From contig RWJK01001534.1 of NCBI GenBank assembly GCA_004335835.1, positions 32,558 to 96,557 of the forward strand: a DNA stretch of 64,000 nucleotides. Reading direction: 5' to 3'. The DNA is from Scenedesmus sp. ARA3 (taxonomy: Eukaryota > Chlorophyta > Chlorophyceae > Sphaeropleales > Scenedesmaceae). Positions 23,600 through 36,496 of the stretch are shown piece by piece (within the stretch, counting starts at the first letter, position 1; every line of letters begins with the position of its first letter). A model generated the notes under the pieces. It was not told the DNA's origin. It worked only from the letters and a program-made list of their open reading frames with translations, and ran no database searches. Position numbers and translations under genes: made by a program.

Positions 23600-26500
23600 T
23601 CACAGTTGATCCTTGCCCTGCAGCACAGCACAACAGCACACAGCCCTCAAGCATAGATGTCACTTAGCAAAGTTTACAATGCAGAATGTGTAAAGAAGTA
23701 GAAGGCACAGCAGCACATGACAGCAGCAGCTGCAGTTCCACCATGCTGGCAAGCTGTGCAACCTCTGCAGCTGACATCTGATTGGCAGATCAAGCCATGC
23801 AGCATGTCAAATGCAATGCTGTGCAGTAGCACGTCAGATTTTCCAGCCATACACAACTACATGCCCAGCAGCTGCACAAGCAAAACCACTTTTCAAGTCA
23901 AAACACACGTGTCTCACCTTGACTGGTGATGCGCTGACGTCACATGCGCCGCCTCCTGCTTGGCAGCCCTGCTGCTGCACCTGCTTCACTGCCCTGCCCG
24001 ACAGCTCACCACCAACCCCTGCTGCTGCTGCTGCCCTGCCGCCCAGGTTGGAGCAGTAGCTGCCAGCCCTGCTGCTGCTGCTGCTGGTGTGGCCCTGCTG
24101 CTTCTGCAGGGCCGGCGTGGTCACCTGCGTGCTCATGTCCCTGGCATCCCAGGCCCTCTGCAGGCAGGCAGCAGCACGACAGGAGACCATACAACCTAGA
24201 CCATAAGCAGTATGTAACTTTCAGAGCTTCGCCAGAAATGCACACATGCCAGGCCATCCCAGGCCCTCTGCAGGCAGGCAGGCAGCAGCATCAAAGGATC
24301 AGCAAAACGGCTAGCAGCTGCGCACACAATGCAGCTCAATTCAACATGCGTGCATCTCAACAGATACTGTCAGTACAAGCAAGGAGGGCAAGCGATTCTT
24401 CAGATCTGCCCTGCTTTTAGAACTCCACACGGCATGCAACAAACAAGCTCAAGCACGACATCACCGACCGCAGCGCACCTGCGCAGCAGCGTCAGCCAGT
24501 GCCGGGCTGGTCTGTGTGGCCCTGCTAGCCAGGTTTGACGGCAGCAGCGGCGTGCGGCACACTTGCTGCGGCTCCTGCCCAGCATCTGCTGCTCCAGCAA
24601 ATTCCCCAGACCTCTCAGGACAGCCAACACCGCTGCTGCTGCTGCTGCTGCATGCCTCCTGTGCTGCTGCAGCTCCTGGCTGTGAATGTGTAGGCGAGCC
24701 AGCAGCAAGACCTGCTGCTGCTGCTGCTGCACCTAGCTGCTGTCCTGTAGCCACATCCTCCTCATCCTTCTGCTCATCTTGCTGGTCAGCCTCAGTGGCG
24801 CTGCCTGCGCAGCTGCCTCCATCCAAGCACTCATCGGTATCTGCGCCTGCAGCCATGCTTGCAGCCTGCTTCTCATCGCTCTCATCATCTACCATTTCAT
24901 CATCATTAACCGGGTCATCATCATCACACAGCAGTGCCAGCCGCTGCTCAAACGTCATGCCTGCCAGGTCACCATCTGTCCCGGCAGCTGGCTGCTGCTG
25001 CTGCTGCTGCTTCTCCTCTTCCATGCGTGCATAGTCTGCTGCTGTGGACGCCTCCATGAAACCAAGGTCTGACAGTGTAGGGCTCAATAGCTGCTGCTGC
25101 TGCTGCTGCTGCTGCGCCCCAACTGCAGTGCTGCTGCCGGGCCTAGCGCTGCTGCGAGCTGGCGTGTCATTTGCTGCTGCATGGACCTTGCCGCCGCTGC
25201 TGCTGCTGCTGCTGCTGTTCACAGCTGGCGCAGAGACTGGCCGCTGACTCGCACTGCCCCGCGGCAGGTGCTGCCGTGTGGCTGCAGCGCCGCTGCTGCG
25301 CCTGTATGCGCCAGTGTTGCTGCTGTCGATGCACGACTCACCTGTCCTGCAGTGCGCACTGCTGCTGGTGCCGCCGCTGACTGTGCTGCCCTCTGCTGCT
25401 GTTGCTGTGACGCTGACTGGGTGCGACACCAGCCCAGCAGCAGCAGCAACTGCAGACTGATGCGCTGCAACAGCATGGCCTGCAGCTGAAGGCTGTGCTA
25501 CTTGGTCACCGCAGCGACTCGCACAGCTTGCTGCATCATCAGCTTGCGTGGCAGCAGCTGCCTCTGATGATGGCTCCCATAGGCCGGGGCTTCCGCAGCT
25601 GCTGCTGCCTGCAGGACTGGCCAGCAGCTGCTGCAGCAGGTTGCTGTGCGCATCGGGCTGTACTGCTCTTGCTGCTGGCTCTGCAGTGTCTGGCGCTGCA
25701 GGAAAGGCGTCCTCAATAGCAGCAGCAGCGGCGGCGGCGGCAGCTGCAACTGCATCCTGCTCCTCGCTTTCCTCCTTCACAGCGCTCTCAAAGCCAGTAA
25801 AAGCCACAGTGCCAGCCACAGCTGCTGCCTGCCTCCGTGCGCCAGCATCACTGCAGGGCCCTGCAGACCGTGCCGTGTGCTGCATTGCTGTGTAGTACGC
25901 TTGCTGTGCTGATGTAGCTGCAGCACTGCTCACCCCAGGAGACTCAAAGGCTAGGGCTGGCGTGGCATACATGCTGCTGCCAGCGCCGGCAGCAGCACTG
26001 GCAGCTGGCATGACAGCTGTCACCTCTGACTCAGCCGGCTGCTGCTGCTGCAGGCCATGCACTGCATTCTCAGCCGCAGCTCTTGCACCGCCTGCTGCTA
26101 CCACAGCACACTCAGGAACTTCTGAATCCTGTCCTGCTGGCAGCTGCAAGCGGCTGCTGACATCGAGCCTGTCCTCACTGGAGGCCTCAGGCTCAGGGGA
26201 GTGCCCCAGCCTCAAGCCCTGCAATGCCACAGAGCCCACTTGGCTGCTGGGAGTGCCTGCTGCGCTGCTGCAAGCAGCCGCCGCCTGCTGGCCCCATGCT
26301 GGCCTGCCCTCCTCTGCCAGATGCTCCATGCTGCTGCTGCTGCTGTCTCCTGCATCTGCTGCACTTGCAGTTGCAGCTTGTGCACTGACAGGTGCAGTGC
26401 TGTTGGGTGGCCTGCAGCTAGTTGTGGGTGAGTCACCCAGCCTGATGTGCTCCGGCTCCACCCTGCTGCTCTCAATGCTGCTGCTGCACGCATCAACCCC

Positions 26501-29500
26501 CAAGCTGTCAGCAGTACCGGCTGCAGGTGTGCCAGCGCAGCTGCTGCTGGCTAGTGCTAGGCTGGCAGCGGAAGGTGCAGCAGCAGCAGCAGTAGCCCAG
26601 CTGCCGAGAGAGGGGTCTGCTGCACTGCTGCTGACACCCTCGCTGCTGCTCTGAGCTGCAGCTGATGCTGCACCGGCTGCAGCAGCTGCACTGCTGTAGG
26701 CTGGCTGCCGCGCTGCTCGTGCATCGGAAGCATGGCTGATGCTGCTGGCCCCTCCACCATTGCAGGGCGTGGCTGTGAAGGTGGCAGCAGTCAAGCTGCT
26801 CAGCTGGTGTCCCCTGATCGAGTGGCCGCCAGCGCTTGCAGATTCCTTGCCTGCTGCTGAACCCCCTGAACCCCCTGCACTCGCCTCTCCCTGATGCACA
26901 TGCTGAGCATAGTCAGCATCCTTTTCATCTGCTGATTCTGCTGTGTGCTCATCAGCATCTTGCAGGAGGCTGCAGCCGCCCTGTGCAGAATCAAACACGT
27001 GCTGCAGGTCAGTGCTGGGTGATAGCAGTCGTGACTCAGCGCCTGCATTGAGCATAGCTCCGGGCGTGAAGGGCGATGCTGCTGCAGCCGCCAGCTGCTG
27101 CTGCTGCTGCAGTGTCTGTGCTGGGCCTTTCTGAGGTGTCGCTTCAGGCACAGTTGCCTCAGGGAATGCTGAGGCAACTGCATCCGCAGCTGCAGCAACC
27201 AACGCTGCTGCTGCATTTCCTGTTGCTGCTGAGCTACCCTGGACATGGCTGTTGCTGCAGCTGCTGCTGTTGCTGCTGCTGTGCTCGCTGCCTTGCTCCT
27301 GCTCCGCTGCCTCCTTGCGGAGCTGCTGCATCCCCTCCTGCTGCTGCTGCTGCAGCGAAGGCATCGATGCTGTCCTGTCCAGGTGCCGCTGCAGCTGCTG
27401 CTGCAGGTGGCGAGCCATGAGCCTGCTGCTGCTGAGGCCAGCCAGCAGCCCAGTATCAGGCGATGCACCTCCCCTGCCCTCATCATCACCCCCTTCTGCA
27501 TCATCTCCAGCCACACTGTAGGCACTGCCAGGGGTGGGACAACCAGGCCTCTGCATTGCCTTATATCCCTGTGCGCTGCTGCTCCTGCTGCTGCTCCTGC
27601 TGGCATCGCCTGACAGAGCCTGCTGCAGCGCAGTCTGCTCCTGCTGCTGCATCATGTACTGCGCCAAGCTGCCGCCGCTATCGCAGCGCCCCAACTCAGA
27701 GTCAGCATCCACAGCTGCAGCAGCAGCACCTGCTGCTGCCAGTGCAGCAAAAGTAGCTTCCAAGTCAGCTGGGCTGGCTCCTCTGCTCACACTGCGCGCC
27801 TCTGCTGCAGCGCCGCCCTCTGCCGCTGCTGCACTGCCAGCAGGGGTACTGCTGGCGGCAGCAGCAGCAGCAGCTGCGGCGGCTGACTGTGCGATGGCCC
27901 TGCGCCGCAGCTTGTCTATGTTGCTGCGCGCACTGGCAGCGCTGGCAGCATGTGCGCTGGCTGCTGCAGGCACACTCTCACCTCCTGCTGCAACAGCAGG
28001 TGTGGCTGCAGCCCACCTGCCGCTGTGGCCCTGGCTGGTTGTTGAGCCCTGCTGCTGTACATCCCCACCAGCCCCTACCAAGCTGCCAGCTGGCATTGCC
28101 AACTCCTGTTGCTGCTGCTGGGCTGGCGTTGTGTTCTGTGCAGCGGCCACCTCAGGCACTGCTGCTGCTGGTGCTGCTGCTTCTGGCGTAGCCAGCCCAA
28201 GCTCCCTTCGCAGCTGCGCCACATGTACTGTCTTTGCTGCACACTGGCGCTTCAGGTCCCTCAGCCACTCTGGCGTCATGTATTTGATTGCTGCTGCAGG
28301 CACGACCTCACCAGGGCTGATGACACCTGCTGGGCTGATACTTGCCAGATATGCAGAGATCCTCAGCTGCTGCGGGGACGGCTCATTACCCTGTGCTGCT
28401 GCTGCTGCTGATGTTGCCGACGCTGCTGGTGTTGTAAAGGGCGCAACAGGCGAGTCAGCGTCTGGCTGTGCTGCAGGCTGTGCTGCCCAAGAGGCGGCAG
28501 TGCAGCTGCTGCTGGCAGCTGTGTACTCTGCAGCAGCATCGGCAGCAGCAACAGCAGCAGCATATGGCGTCTGAAGCAGCGCTTGCTCGACTGCAAGCAC
28601 ATCGTTAATGTGTTCAGCCCCTTCAGCAGCATGTGCTGCCTGCAGCTGCTCCTGCGCTGCTGCTGCCTCCAGTGCAACAAAGGCCTCCCCAGCTTCTTCC
28701 TCCTGCTGCCTTGCTGCTGAGGTGGCTGTGTCTTCTGTTGCAGGGCTCCAGGGCATGCCAAGCGCTGCCATCGCCCGCTTGTTGATGATCTCAGTGGGCG
28801 TGACAAATGATGGCGTCAGCAGCGAGCGCTGCTGCTGCTGCTGCTGCAGCACGCTGCCGCGCTGAGGGCTGCCCTCACTCTCTGAGCTGCTGGACTGCAG
28901 CATGTTGCTGACCACACGCTCCGAGCCCAACGGGGTAACTGCTGCATGGTCCAGCTGCATCTGCAGCGGCGTGATGTCTGCTGCTGCTGCTGCTGCAGAT
29001 GCGCTGCCTCCAGCCAGCCGCCGTGGCCGCACTGCTGATTGCATGTCTGCAGCGTCGTTGCAGTATGCAGCCGCAGCTGAGGGACCTTCTGGGGTGCCAT
29101 ACACCGCACGCGCCGCAAGCAGCGCCTGCTGCTGCTGCAGCATCCATGCGCGCGCTGCTGCCCCTGCATTGGCAGCTGCTCCTGCTGAAGAGCCTGCAGA
29201 GCCAGGCGTGTCTGCTAGGCAGTCAGCTAGCCGCTGCCGCTGGGCCAGCTGCTCCTGCTGCTGCTCTTGCGCTTGCTGCTGCTGCAGCATCCAGTCGACA
29301 CTGGAGCTGGTGACAGAGTAGCAGGTGCCTGGCTCTTTGCTGCTGGCAGCTGACATGGCTGGGGTCACGGGAGAGCCCTGCTGTTGCTGCTGGAGCCCAT
29401 CACTGAGCATTGGCTGCTGTGCTGGCGCTGGCAGTGATGCAGCAAACGCCTGAGCCAGTGCTGCAGCTGCAGCCACTGCTTCAGCTGATGGCTGCTGTGC

Positions 29501-32500
29501 AGCACCGGGTTTTGGCCTATCAGCAGCAGCAGCAGCAGTGCCTGCAGTGTCCTGCAAGCCGGCAGCAGGCCCTGGGCTCATGCCATACTCCAGGCTGACG
29601 CTCTCCCCCTCAGCAATGAACTGGTCCAGGCTCAGGCTGTAGCTGCCACTGCTGGCCTGCACCTCTGAACCCTGACCAGCCTGCTGAACCCTGGAGCAGC
29701 CAGCAGCGCCAACGCCAGCTGATGCAGCGGGAGTTCCAGCACAAGATCCAGCAGAAGTTCCAGCAGAAGCAGCAGCAGCAGCAGCAGCGGCGGCGGGAGT
29801 GCCAGCGCCGGTGCTGGCGGTGCTCCTGGTAGCCGGCTGCTGCTTGAAGCTGTGCTGACTGACAGCTGCTGCCAGTGCAGGCTGCCGAGTCCTGATCTGA
29901 CTGTTAGCGCTGCCAATGCTGCCGGTGCTCTCGCATGGGCTGGCAGCAGCAGCAGCAGCAGCAGCATGGTTGCTGCCAGCAGCTGCAGACCTTGGCGGCT
30001 GCGGCTGCTCACTGGTGCTGAGGCTTGGGGGAGCAAACTCTTTGCGGCCAGCGCTGCCGCCGCTGCTGCGCTGCGCAGGAGCGGCTGGACCACTACTCTT
30101 GTTGCCGGCTCCTGCTGCTGCTTTGGTTGATGCTGCCAACAGCGACTTGCTGCTGCTGCTCTGCCTGCCTCCTGTGCTGGTGCTGGACACCGCTGGCCGG
30201 GCACTGCTGCCTGCCATTGCCGCTGGCTTAGCAGAAGACATCTTGGCTGCTGCTGAGGATGCAGTGGGCCTGCCGGAGACCTTGCTGCTGCCGCTGGTGT
30301 TGCTGCGTGCTGCTGCACTGGCTGCGCCGCGGCTTGCCACACTGCCCTTGCTGCTGCTCGCGCTGGCTTGCAGGATGCCCGACCCTGCAGATCGCACTGA
30401 TCCAGCACCTCCAGAAGTTGCTGCTTTCGCCTTGTTTGTCACACTCCTGGCACCAGCAGCGGCGCTGCTGCTGCTTGCAGTGCTGCGAGCAGCAGCAGGT
30501 ACCTCTGCTGCTGCTGGCGCTGACGCTGCACCTCCAATGCCAGCTCTGAGCTGCCCTGCAATATCAACCAGCGCAGACTTAGCCTTCATGATTTCCTGGC
30601 GCAGCCCAAGCTGCTCCTGCTGCACATCCTGCAGCTCATGGCTAGCAGCCCTCCACTGGATCTGCTGCTGCTGCTGGCCAGTGCATGAGCTGAGCTCCGC
30701 TGCTGCTGCTGCCAGGATGGGTGAGACCGGGTCCTGGGGAAACTCGGCTGCATGTGCAGCAGCAGCAGGTGCGGCTGCCGCATGTTGCTCTGTGGCAGGT
30801 GTCTCTGGCAGGTCAAAGAGTGGGTTGCTGCGGCCCTTGACTGGTGTGATGAAGCCACCAAACTCCGGCGCTGCACCTGCGCCTGCGTCTGCTGCTGCTC
30901 TGAGTGCTGCTGTGGCACCGGCAGCCGTAGCAGCAGCGGTGTTAGGCTCCGCTACAGCAGAAACTACCGCTACTGGGCCTGCCACTGGGGTAGGTTCATC
31001 AGCAGCAGCAGCGCTCCAGTCAGTGGGTGTTGCTGTCAGCAGCAAGGGCTGCTGCTGCTGCTGCTGCCGACTGCGTGTGCTGCCGCCTGGGCGCTGCTGC
31101 AGGCAGGCGATGAAGGCCTGCGCCTGCAGCAGCCGCTGCTGCAGCTGGCTCTTCTCAGTGGCAAGGCTCAGGACAGCCTGGCAGCAAGGAGGCAGTGCAG
31201 TACAACACAAGATGCGTGTGAGTGTATTGTTGCGCATAGCACAGCTTGCTGCAGCACATTGTAGAAATGACCCAAGCACGCTGGTGTAATCAGACAGGCC
31301 AGAAACCAATTTCAACGCTAATCGAAGCTTGAAAATGTACCGCAAATTTGGTGCTACCTGCGCACATCACGGCCTCTGGCTGGCAGCTACCGGACAGTCG
31401 ACAGGCAGCCGGCCTCGCCTTGCAGTGCTACACCAAGCACAAAATCCTCAACAAACACCTCCCGCCCCCGGCAATTGGGCTCGCTCGTGCTGTGGTAATG
31501 AGCCACTAGGACTCTCCCCCCCCCCCACTGGTACAAAAAACAGCAACAACAAAAAGCACGCACCTGCTCAGCATCAGCCACGCGCTCCATCAGCTGCCGC
31601 TGCTGCTGGCGCTTGGCTGGCGGCGTGGCCTGCACTGCAGCCTGCACGTCATACAGCGCCTCATGCGCCTCCTTCAACTGGCTCGCCAGCTGCTCATTGG
31701 TGCTGGCAAGGTGGTGGTACCTGCAGCAAATATGAGCATGCGGCAACATGGCAGTGCGGAATACCATAAGCACAAACGCGGTTGAGCAGATGTAGCTGCT
31801 GACGGCCAGCCAAGCACCTAAATGCCTTTGGTAAGCTCCACGGCACTGCAGCCTGCAAAACATGTAGTGCCTCATGTGCCTCCTTGAGCTGGCTTGCCAG
31901 CTGCTCATTCGTGCTGGCAAGGTGGTGGTACCTGCACACAAGCACATGCAGATTAAGCAAACTTGGTAGCAAAAGTGAGCAGGACGAGACGCACAAGACA
32001 CACCGCGGTCAACATGACATACCAGGCAAGCACATAGATAACACTGTCGCGTCCCACTGCACTGCCCCTTCCCATGAGCACCCTTGCCATGGGCAGTGCA
32101 TTCTCCGGCAGCAGCAGCAGCAGCCACACCAACACAGTAAAGACCGGCAATGCCATGCACGAGCTTTGCAAGCCCGTAATTAACAGTATCGCCTGCAGCG
32201 CCCTCAACTGCGCCGCAGCTCCCTGTAGTCGCCAGCCAGTCTGGCAACCCCACCGCAAATATGCAGATAGCATTTCCAATAATTCGGCAACACAAGAGAC
32301 CCCGCAGCATTAGCAGCCCCACCTGCGTCGCAGATCCCCGTAGTCGTCAGCCAGGCTGGCATACTTGTGAGACAGCCGCCCAGCGTGCTCCAGCAGCGAG
32401 CCGGTGAGGCGCTGGTGCTGCTGCTTCTCCTGCTGCAGCTGCTGGTGCGCCTCCTGCAGCAGCAACAAGGCGGGCAGGGTGTGAGCTACACGTACGATGA

Positions 32501-35054
32501 TGTCATCATGCACCCAGGACACATTTGTTCTGGAGCACATGAGGTGAGTGGCAGTGCATGATCGACCAGTGCAGGTAGAGCTAAGCTGCAGGCTGTGCGA
32601 GATGCACGCCTTAATTAGGGGCAGCAAGAACTCAGCATCAGCAACAGAAACAACTTGCAACAACAAGGAACCAGGCGTCGAAGCAGGAGCGTGCCGTATC
32701 GCATCAGGCGACCGGTTGCAGCCGATGATACACAGCAAGCAGTGCATCTCACCATGAGCTTGTTGTGCAGGTCAGCCTGCTGCTGTGCGACTGGCAGCGT
32801 CTCCAGCTGCTGCCGTATGGCCTGCAGCTCCTGCTGCACTTGCTCCTTCTCTGCAGCCATCAGCTGCAGCTGCTGCGTGGCATGCTGCGCTGCTGCTGCA
32901 GCAGCGTGAACCTCCTCCTCGGCTTGCAGCAGGCGCTGCTGCACGGCGGCCTGCTGGGCGCTGCTGCTGCCAGGCCGCTGTGCTTTCATCGCTGTCAGCT
33001 GCTCCTTTGCCTGGTCGAGCTTCTTGATTGACGCCAGCTGCTGCTCCTGTGGATTGTTGTTGGTGGAGGCAGCGGTTCAGGTATGTGCAGGTGTGGGAGG
33101 AGCAGCAGCACTCAGCAGCAGGAATAGTGTGTGCACGGCGAGCAGCATTAAGGCACATTGCTGACTTTGTCTGCAACCCAGCAGCCCTCAAGCACAACCT
33201 AAAAGATGCTGCGGGTGCACAGGCGTGACTGCTACTGCAGCTACGCCCTGAGAAGCTGCCAGCATGCCGCTGCACAACCAGCCAGCACAGCAGCAGCAGC
33301 AGCTTGCACAGCGGCTTGCAGCTGAAACTACTTTGACCACTGCATGTCCTTGCTGGGTCAACGCTCTGCCCATGCAGCCAACCCAACATAAGCAGCAACA
33401 TCTGCCCTCGTGTGCACGCTCACCTCAAAGGCGCCAGACAGCCGGCTCGTGTCAGCAGCTCGCTGCAGCGCCACTGCAGCACGCGCCTGCACGCCATTCA
33501 CCCATTGCTGGCTTGCAGGAGTGCTTGCAGGATTGCTTGCAGGAGTGCGGGGGCTGCCTGCTGCATCAGTTTGCGCTGCCGCTGCTGCTCGTGCTGCTTG
33601 CGCTGCTGCCAGCCGCTCCTGCAGCTCAGCATTCTGAGCTACAAGGCTGAAATTCTCCTCCTCCTGCAGGCGGGGAAGCAGCAAGCAGCACCCAGCTTGA
33701 GCATAAGAATGGGCACGGGAGCGTGCACACTCCAATTGATTGTAGCAGCAGGAATCTCGTTGGCGGCTGTGCTGGCTCCTGTTTAAGCAGTCTGGCGTCC
33801 CATGATGCGGCCATACACACGAATTGCTACAGACAGACAGCACATAGCACGCCCACACAAGATTGTGCTACCCTGTGCATGCCCCTCACACGTGTTGAGC
33901 AGAAGCCATGCAGCAGATACATCACCCTCATAATGTCAACAGCAACATGATCTCTCAATCCCTCTGTCCTTTGTCTCAGCGCACCAGCATGGCAAAGCCA
34001 CACTAATTCTCCTTCACCTCCCGCGCAGCAAGCTCCAGCTCAGCCTTCCTCAGCGCCATGACCACATCTCAATCATCACATAGCATAACATAGCATGCAT
34101 ATGCACACGCACGCGCGCTGCTCTGGGCATAACCCTCGTGTGCTGCACAGCAGCGACGCTGCAAGCTAGCCCACATCAGCTAGCCCACATCATGCTGACA
34201 TCAACAGCTAGGCCCTAAACCCTCAACCCACCAGCATAGCAAAGCCGCGCTCATTCTCCTCTGCCTCACGCGCAGCCAGCTCCAGCTCAGCCTCCCTCAG
34301 CGCCTCCAGCTGCTTGCGCAGCCGCTTGCTGTCCTCAGCAGCAGCAGCCAGGCGGTGCAGCTCCTTGGCTGCGGGTGTGGGCAGCTGCACGCCTGCTGTG
34401 TCCAGCCACTCCTGCAAGTGCGGCACGCGGCCTACTGCATGGACGCCCGAGTCTGCGGACAGCAGCAGCAGCGGTGGCAGCCGAGGAGGAGGAGCAGGGG
34501 CAGCAGCACGGGTCATTTTAATAGCAGGCGTGCACTGGACAGGTGAGCAGCAGAGCACATATCTTTTGATCTACTATGGCTTGTTGAAATGACGACACAG
34601 CACATGCAAGGAAACGCTGGACGGGCTACAGCTGCAGTAGCAGAAGAGTGGGGATGACCAAGAATTGTCTGTTTGCCTGGTAGCACGGCATGTGACTGCC
34701 ATATGCCATCAACGTGCTTGCCGCTGCTGCTGGAGCAGCAGCACACCTGGTGTAGCATCCTGTGCATGCTGGATGGCCTGCTCCACTGCTTGCACCATGG
34801 TGGCACACTCCTGAGGTGTGGTAGGCGTTTGCAGGACAGGTGTCCTTCCCTGATGTGCCTGCCTTGTGGCGGGTGTAGCAGCCACATCATGCTCTCGCAG
34901 CACATCTGCAAGTGCAAAGCGCCAATTCGTAAGGGTTGCTGCAGGAAGGCACGGGGCACCTCCAGTTCAAATAAAGAAGTGTTGATATCATACCTGATGC
35001 TGGTGTGGCAACAGGCTTGTGGCCCTTCCTCTTGCTGGCTCCTTCCTGGTCCAT
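23600..35054 (-). CDS. Very large low-complexity coiled-coil protein
   Basis: I do not recognise a named family. Minus exons: 34994-35054, 34747-34905, 34232-34452, 33424-33663, 32753-33046, 32323-32453, 31564-31720, 24479-31177, 23918-24157, 23600-23611; 8214 nt, 2737 aa, phases consistent. The first ~430 residues are heptad-rich coiled coil (e.g. KRLRKQLEALREAELELAA, NAELQERLAAAQ, EEVHAAAA, LASTNEQLASQLKEAHEAL). The 6.7-kb exon then encodes ~2230 residues of Ala/Ser/Gln-rich sequence with few hydrophobic blocks and an acidic patch (DDDDPVNDDEMVDDESDE). The ATG at 35054 is the first in frame. The last two exons are the weakest part of the model; the final one is only 12 nt. A centrosomal, flagellar or RNA-granule scaffold is possible but unproven. 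Confidence 0.65.
31830..31932 (-). repeat. Upstream echo of a coiled-coil exon
   Basis: A ~100-nt copy of the exon at 31564-31720, covering YHHLASTNEQLASQLKEAHE and its acceptor. It ends before the exon's second half. It stays open in frame, so alternative use cannot be excluded. Confidence 0.85.
34002..34065 (-). repeat. Downstream echo of a coiled-coil exon end
   Basis: A diverged copy of the 3' half of exon 34232-34452 (ALREAELELAAREAEEN) lies ~200 bp downstream in sense direction. Confidence 0.75.
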
Positions 35055-35478
35055 CCTTTCCCTGCTGCTCTGCTCACTGCTCAGCGACAACTGCTGCTCT
35101 CAGCCGACCCAGAAGCCGATCAACAGAAGAATTTTCAAATTGATAAATCAATTCAGCAGCGTTTCAGCGAATGGATCGTCTGCATCGGTGTGCATGCTGG
35201 CCGTTGTGTACCCACGCTCATCACGGGCTAGCCATATCAGTACCCAACAAGTATGGCATAAGATCAGTGACAGGAAGTGGCGCACGTATGAATTCGCGAT
35301 CACTCGTGCCTCTGTGACCTAGCTGTCATGGTGTTCAATTTATCACACCCCAGCGAGTGACATAAATGGCTTCCGTTGCACGCGATTCTGCATTTGTTGA
35401 GGTTTTAAAGACCATTCAGATGAGTTTGAAACCCGGAACGAGCATAGGGCCTGCAGGTGTCGACGCACCAACAAGGAC
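35055..35478. promoter_or_regulatory. Divergent promoter region
   Basis: These 424 bp separate the start codons of the minus-strand coiled-coil gene and the plus-strand protease inhibitor. The region must hold both promoters or a shared one. It is less GC- and triplet-rich than its surroundings. No specific element is identified. Confidence 0.5.
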
Positions 35479-36496
35479 ATGCTGCAACGCTCTCGCCACC
35501 GCAATCTGGTTGTTGTCTGTCTCTTAGCAGCTGTTGTGGCTGGGTTGTATGTCTGCGTTCAAGCAGTGAGCGTCCGAGACCAGAACGACGACCTGAGGCT
35601 TATCAGGGAGGCAGCCAGCTCAGCAGCAGCTAGCAGCAGGGACATGGAGCAGTGCCCTGCAGATCCAGTAGGTGCGTAGAGAGATGCCCAAGCGTGGTTG
35701 TCCACGACGAGTCCCAGCAGGGATATGATGCTGATTTGAATGCAGCCATGCAGGTTGGGAACAGCTGCTGCAGGGTGCACTGCAAGCGTACTTATGCAGC
35801 TTCACCATGCATGCAGCCTATAGTTCTGCTGCTGACTTTGCTGGCTGCACGTGTTGTCTGTGATTTTTCTGACCTCGCTGTCTCTGTCGTTCCTGCTGTG
35901 GCAGTCGGTGGCCAATCCAAGACACAGTGGCCTGAGCTAGTCGGCAAGCCAGCACAGGAAGCGGTTGATACCATCAAGGCACAATCGCCAGGCTTTACAG
36001 TCCAAACCATTGGCCATGACATGATGGCTACCACAGACTGGCGCTGTGACAGGTCAGCAGCTACTACGCATCTCATGCCTGGCCAAGCAAAGCAATAGTG
36101 CATGTGCATGATGGAGTTGGCAAGTAATGCATGCAGCAGCAATGCCACACGCATTGGTCAGCATAAGGTGTGGGCGGGTGTGCAGTACAACGGCATGCAA
36201 AGCAGCATGTGAAGCCTTCTGCTGCTGCCTGGGATGTATGTGCATGGAACATGGGTGGCGCGTTTAAGCAGCAGCTGGCTACGTGGACGTTGGTGGTGTG
36301 CTGCTGTTGCCAATCGGATGAGACGGCCAACACCCGAGTGCTCAACTCTGAGCGCCACACAACCCAAAACTGGACTCTATTGATCTCAGAGGATTTGCCT
36401 GCCTGCCGCGCTGCTGCGTTGCTGGCTGCTGCTTGCAGGATTCGCATCTGGCTGGACAGTGCTGGCAATGTGTCCATGGCTCCACGTGTTGGCTGA
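35479..36496 (+). CDS. Membrane-anchored potato inhibitor I family protein
   Basis: A small serine-protease inhibitor (MEROPS family I13). Three exons: 35479-35671, 35905-36052, 36439-36496; 399 nt, 132 aa, phases consistent. The N-terminus has basic residues and one strong hydrophobic segment (LVVVCLLAAVVAGLYVCVQA), a signal anchor or signal peptide. The inhibitor domain begins SKTQWPELVGKPAQEAVDTI, matching the family's WPELVG start, and ends RIRIWLDSAGNVSMAPRVG with the family's final P-R-x-G. The binding loop reads MMATTDWRCDR. By alignment to chymotrypsin inhibitor 2, P1 would be Thr and P1' Asp, so it is hard to predict which protease it targets. A role against microbial or self proteases is inference. 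Confidence 0.87.

Noticed and set aside
24516..31289. Long plus-strand open frames opposite the giant coiled-coil exon (e.g. 29916-31289, 27534-28574)
   Set aside because: They are antisense shadows of triplet-rich coding sequence (poly-Leu/Cys/Ala) with no domain; the minus-strand frame is longer and spliced into coiled-coil exons with correct phase.
31505..31520. Poly-C run as a functional element
   Set aside because: A ~13-nt C run inside an intron is more likely a polymorphic homopolymer or sequencing-length uncertainty.
35055..35090. A start for the coiled-coil gene at 35090
   Set aside because: The codon there is TTG, not ATG; the first in-frame ATG is at 35054.
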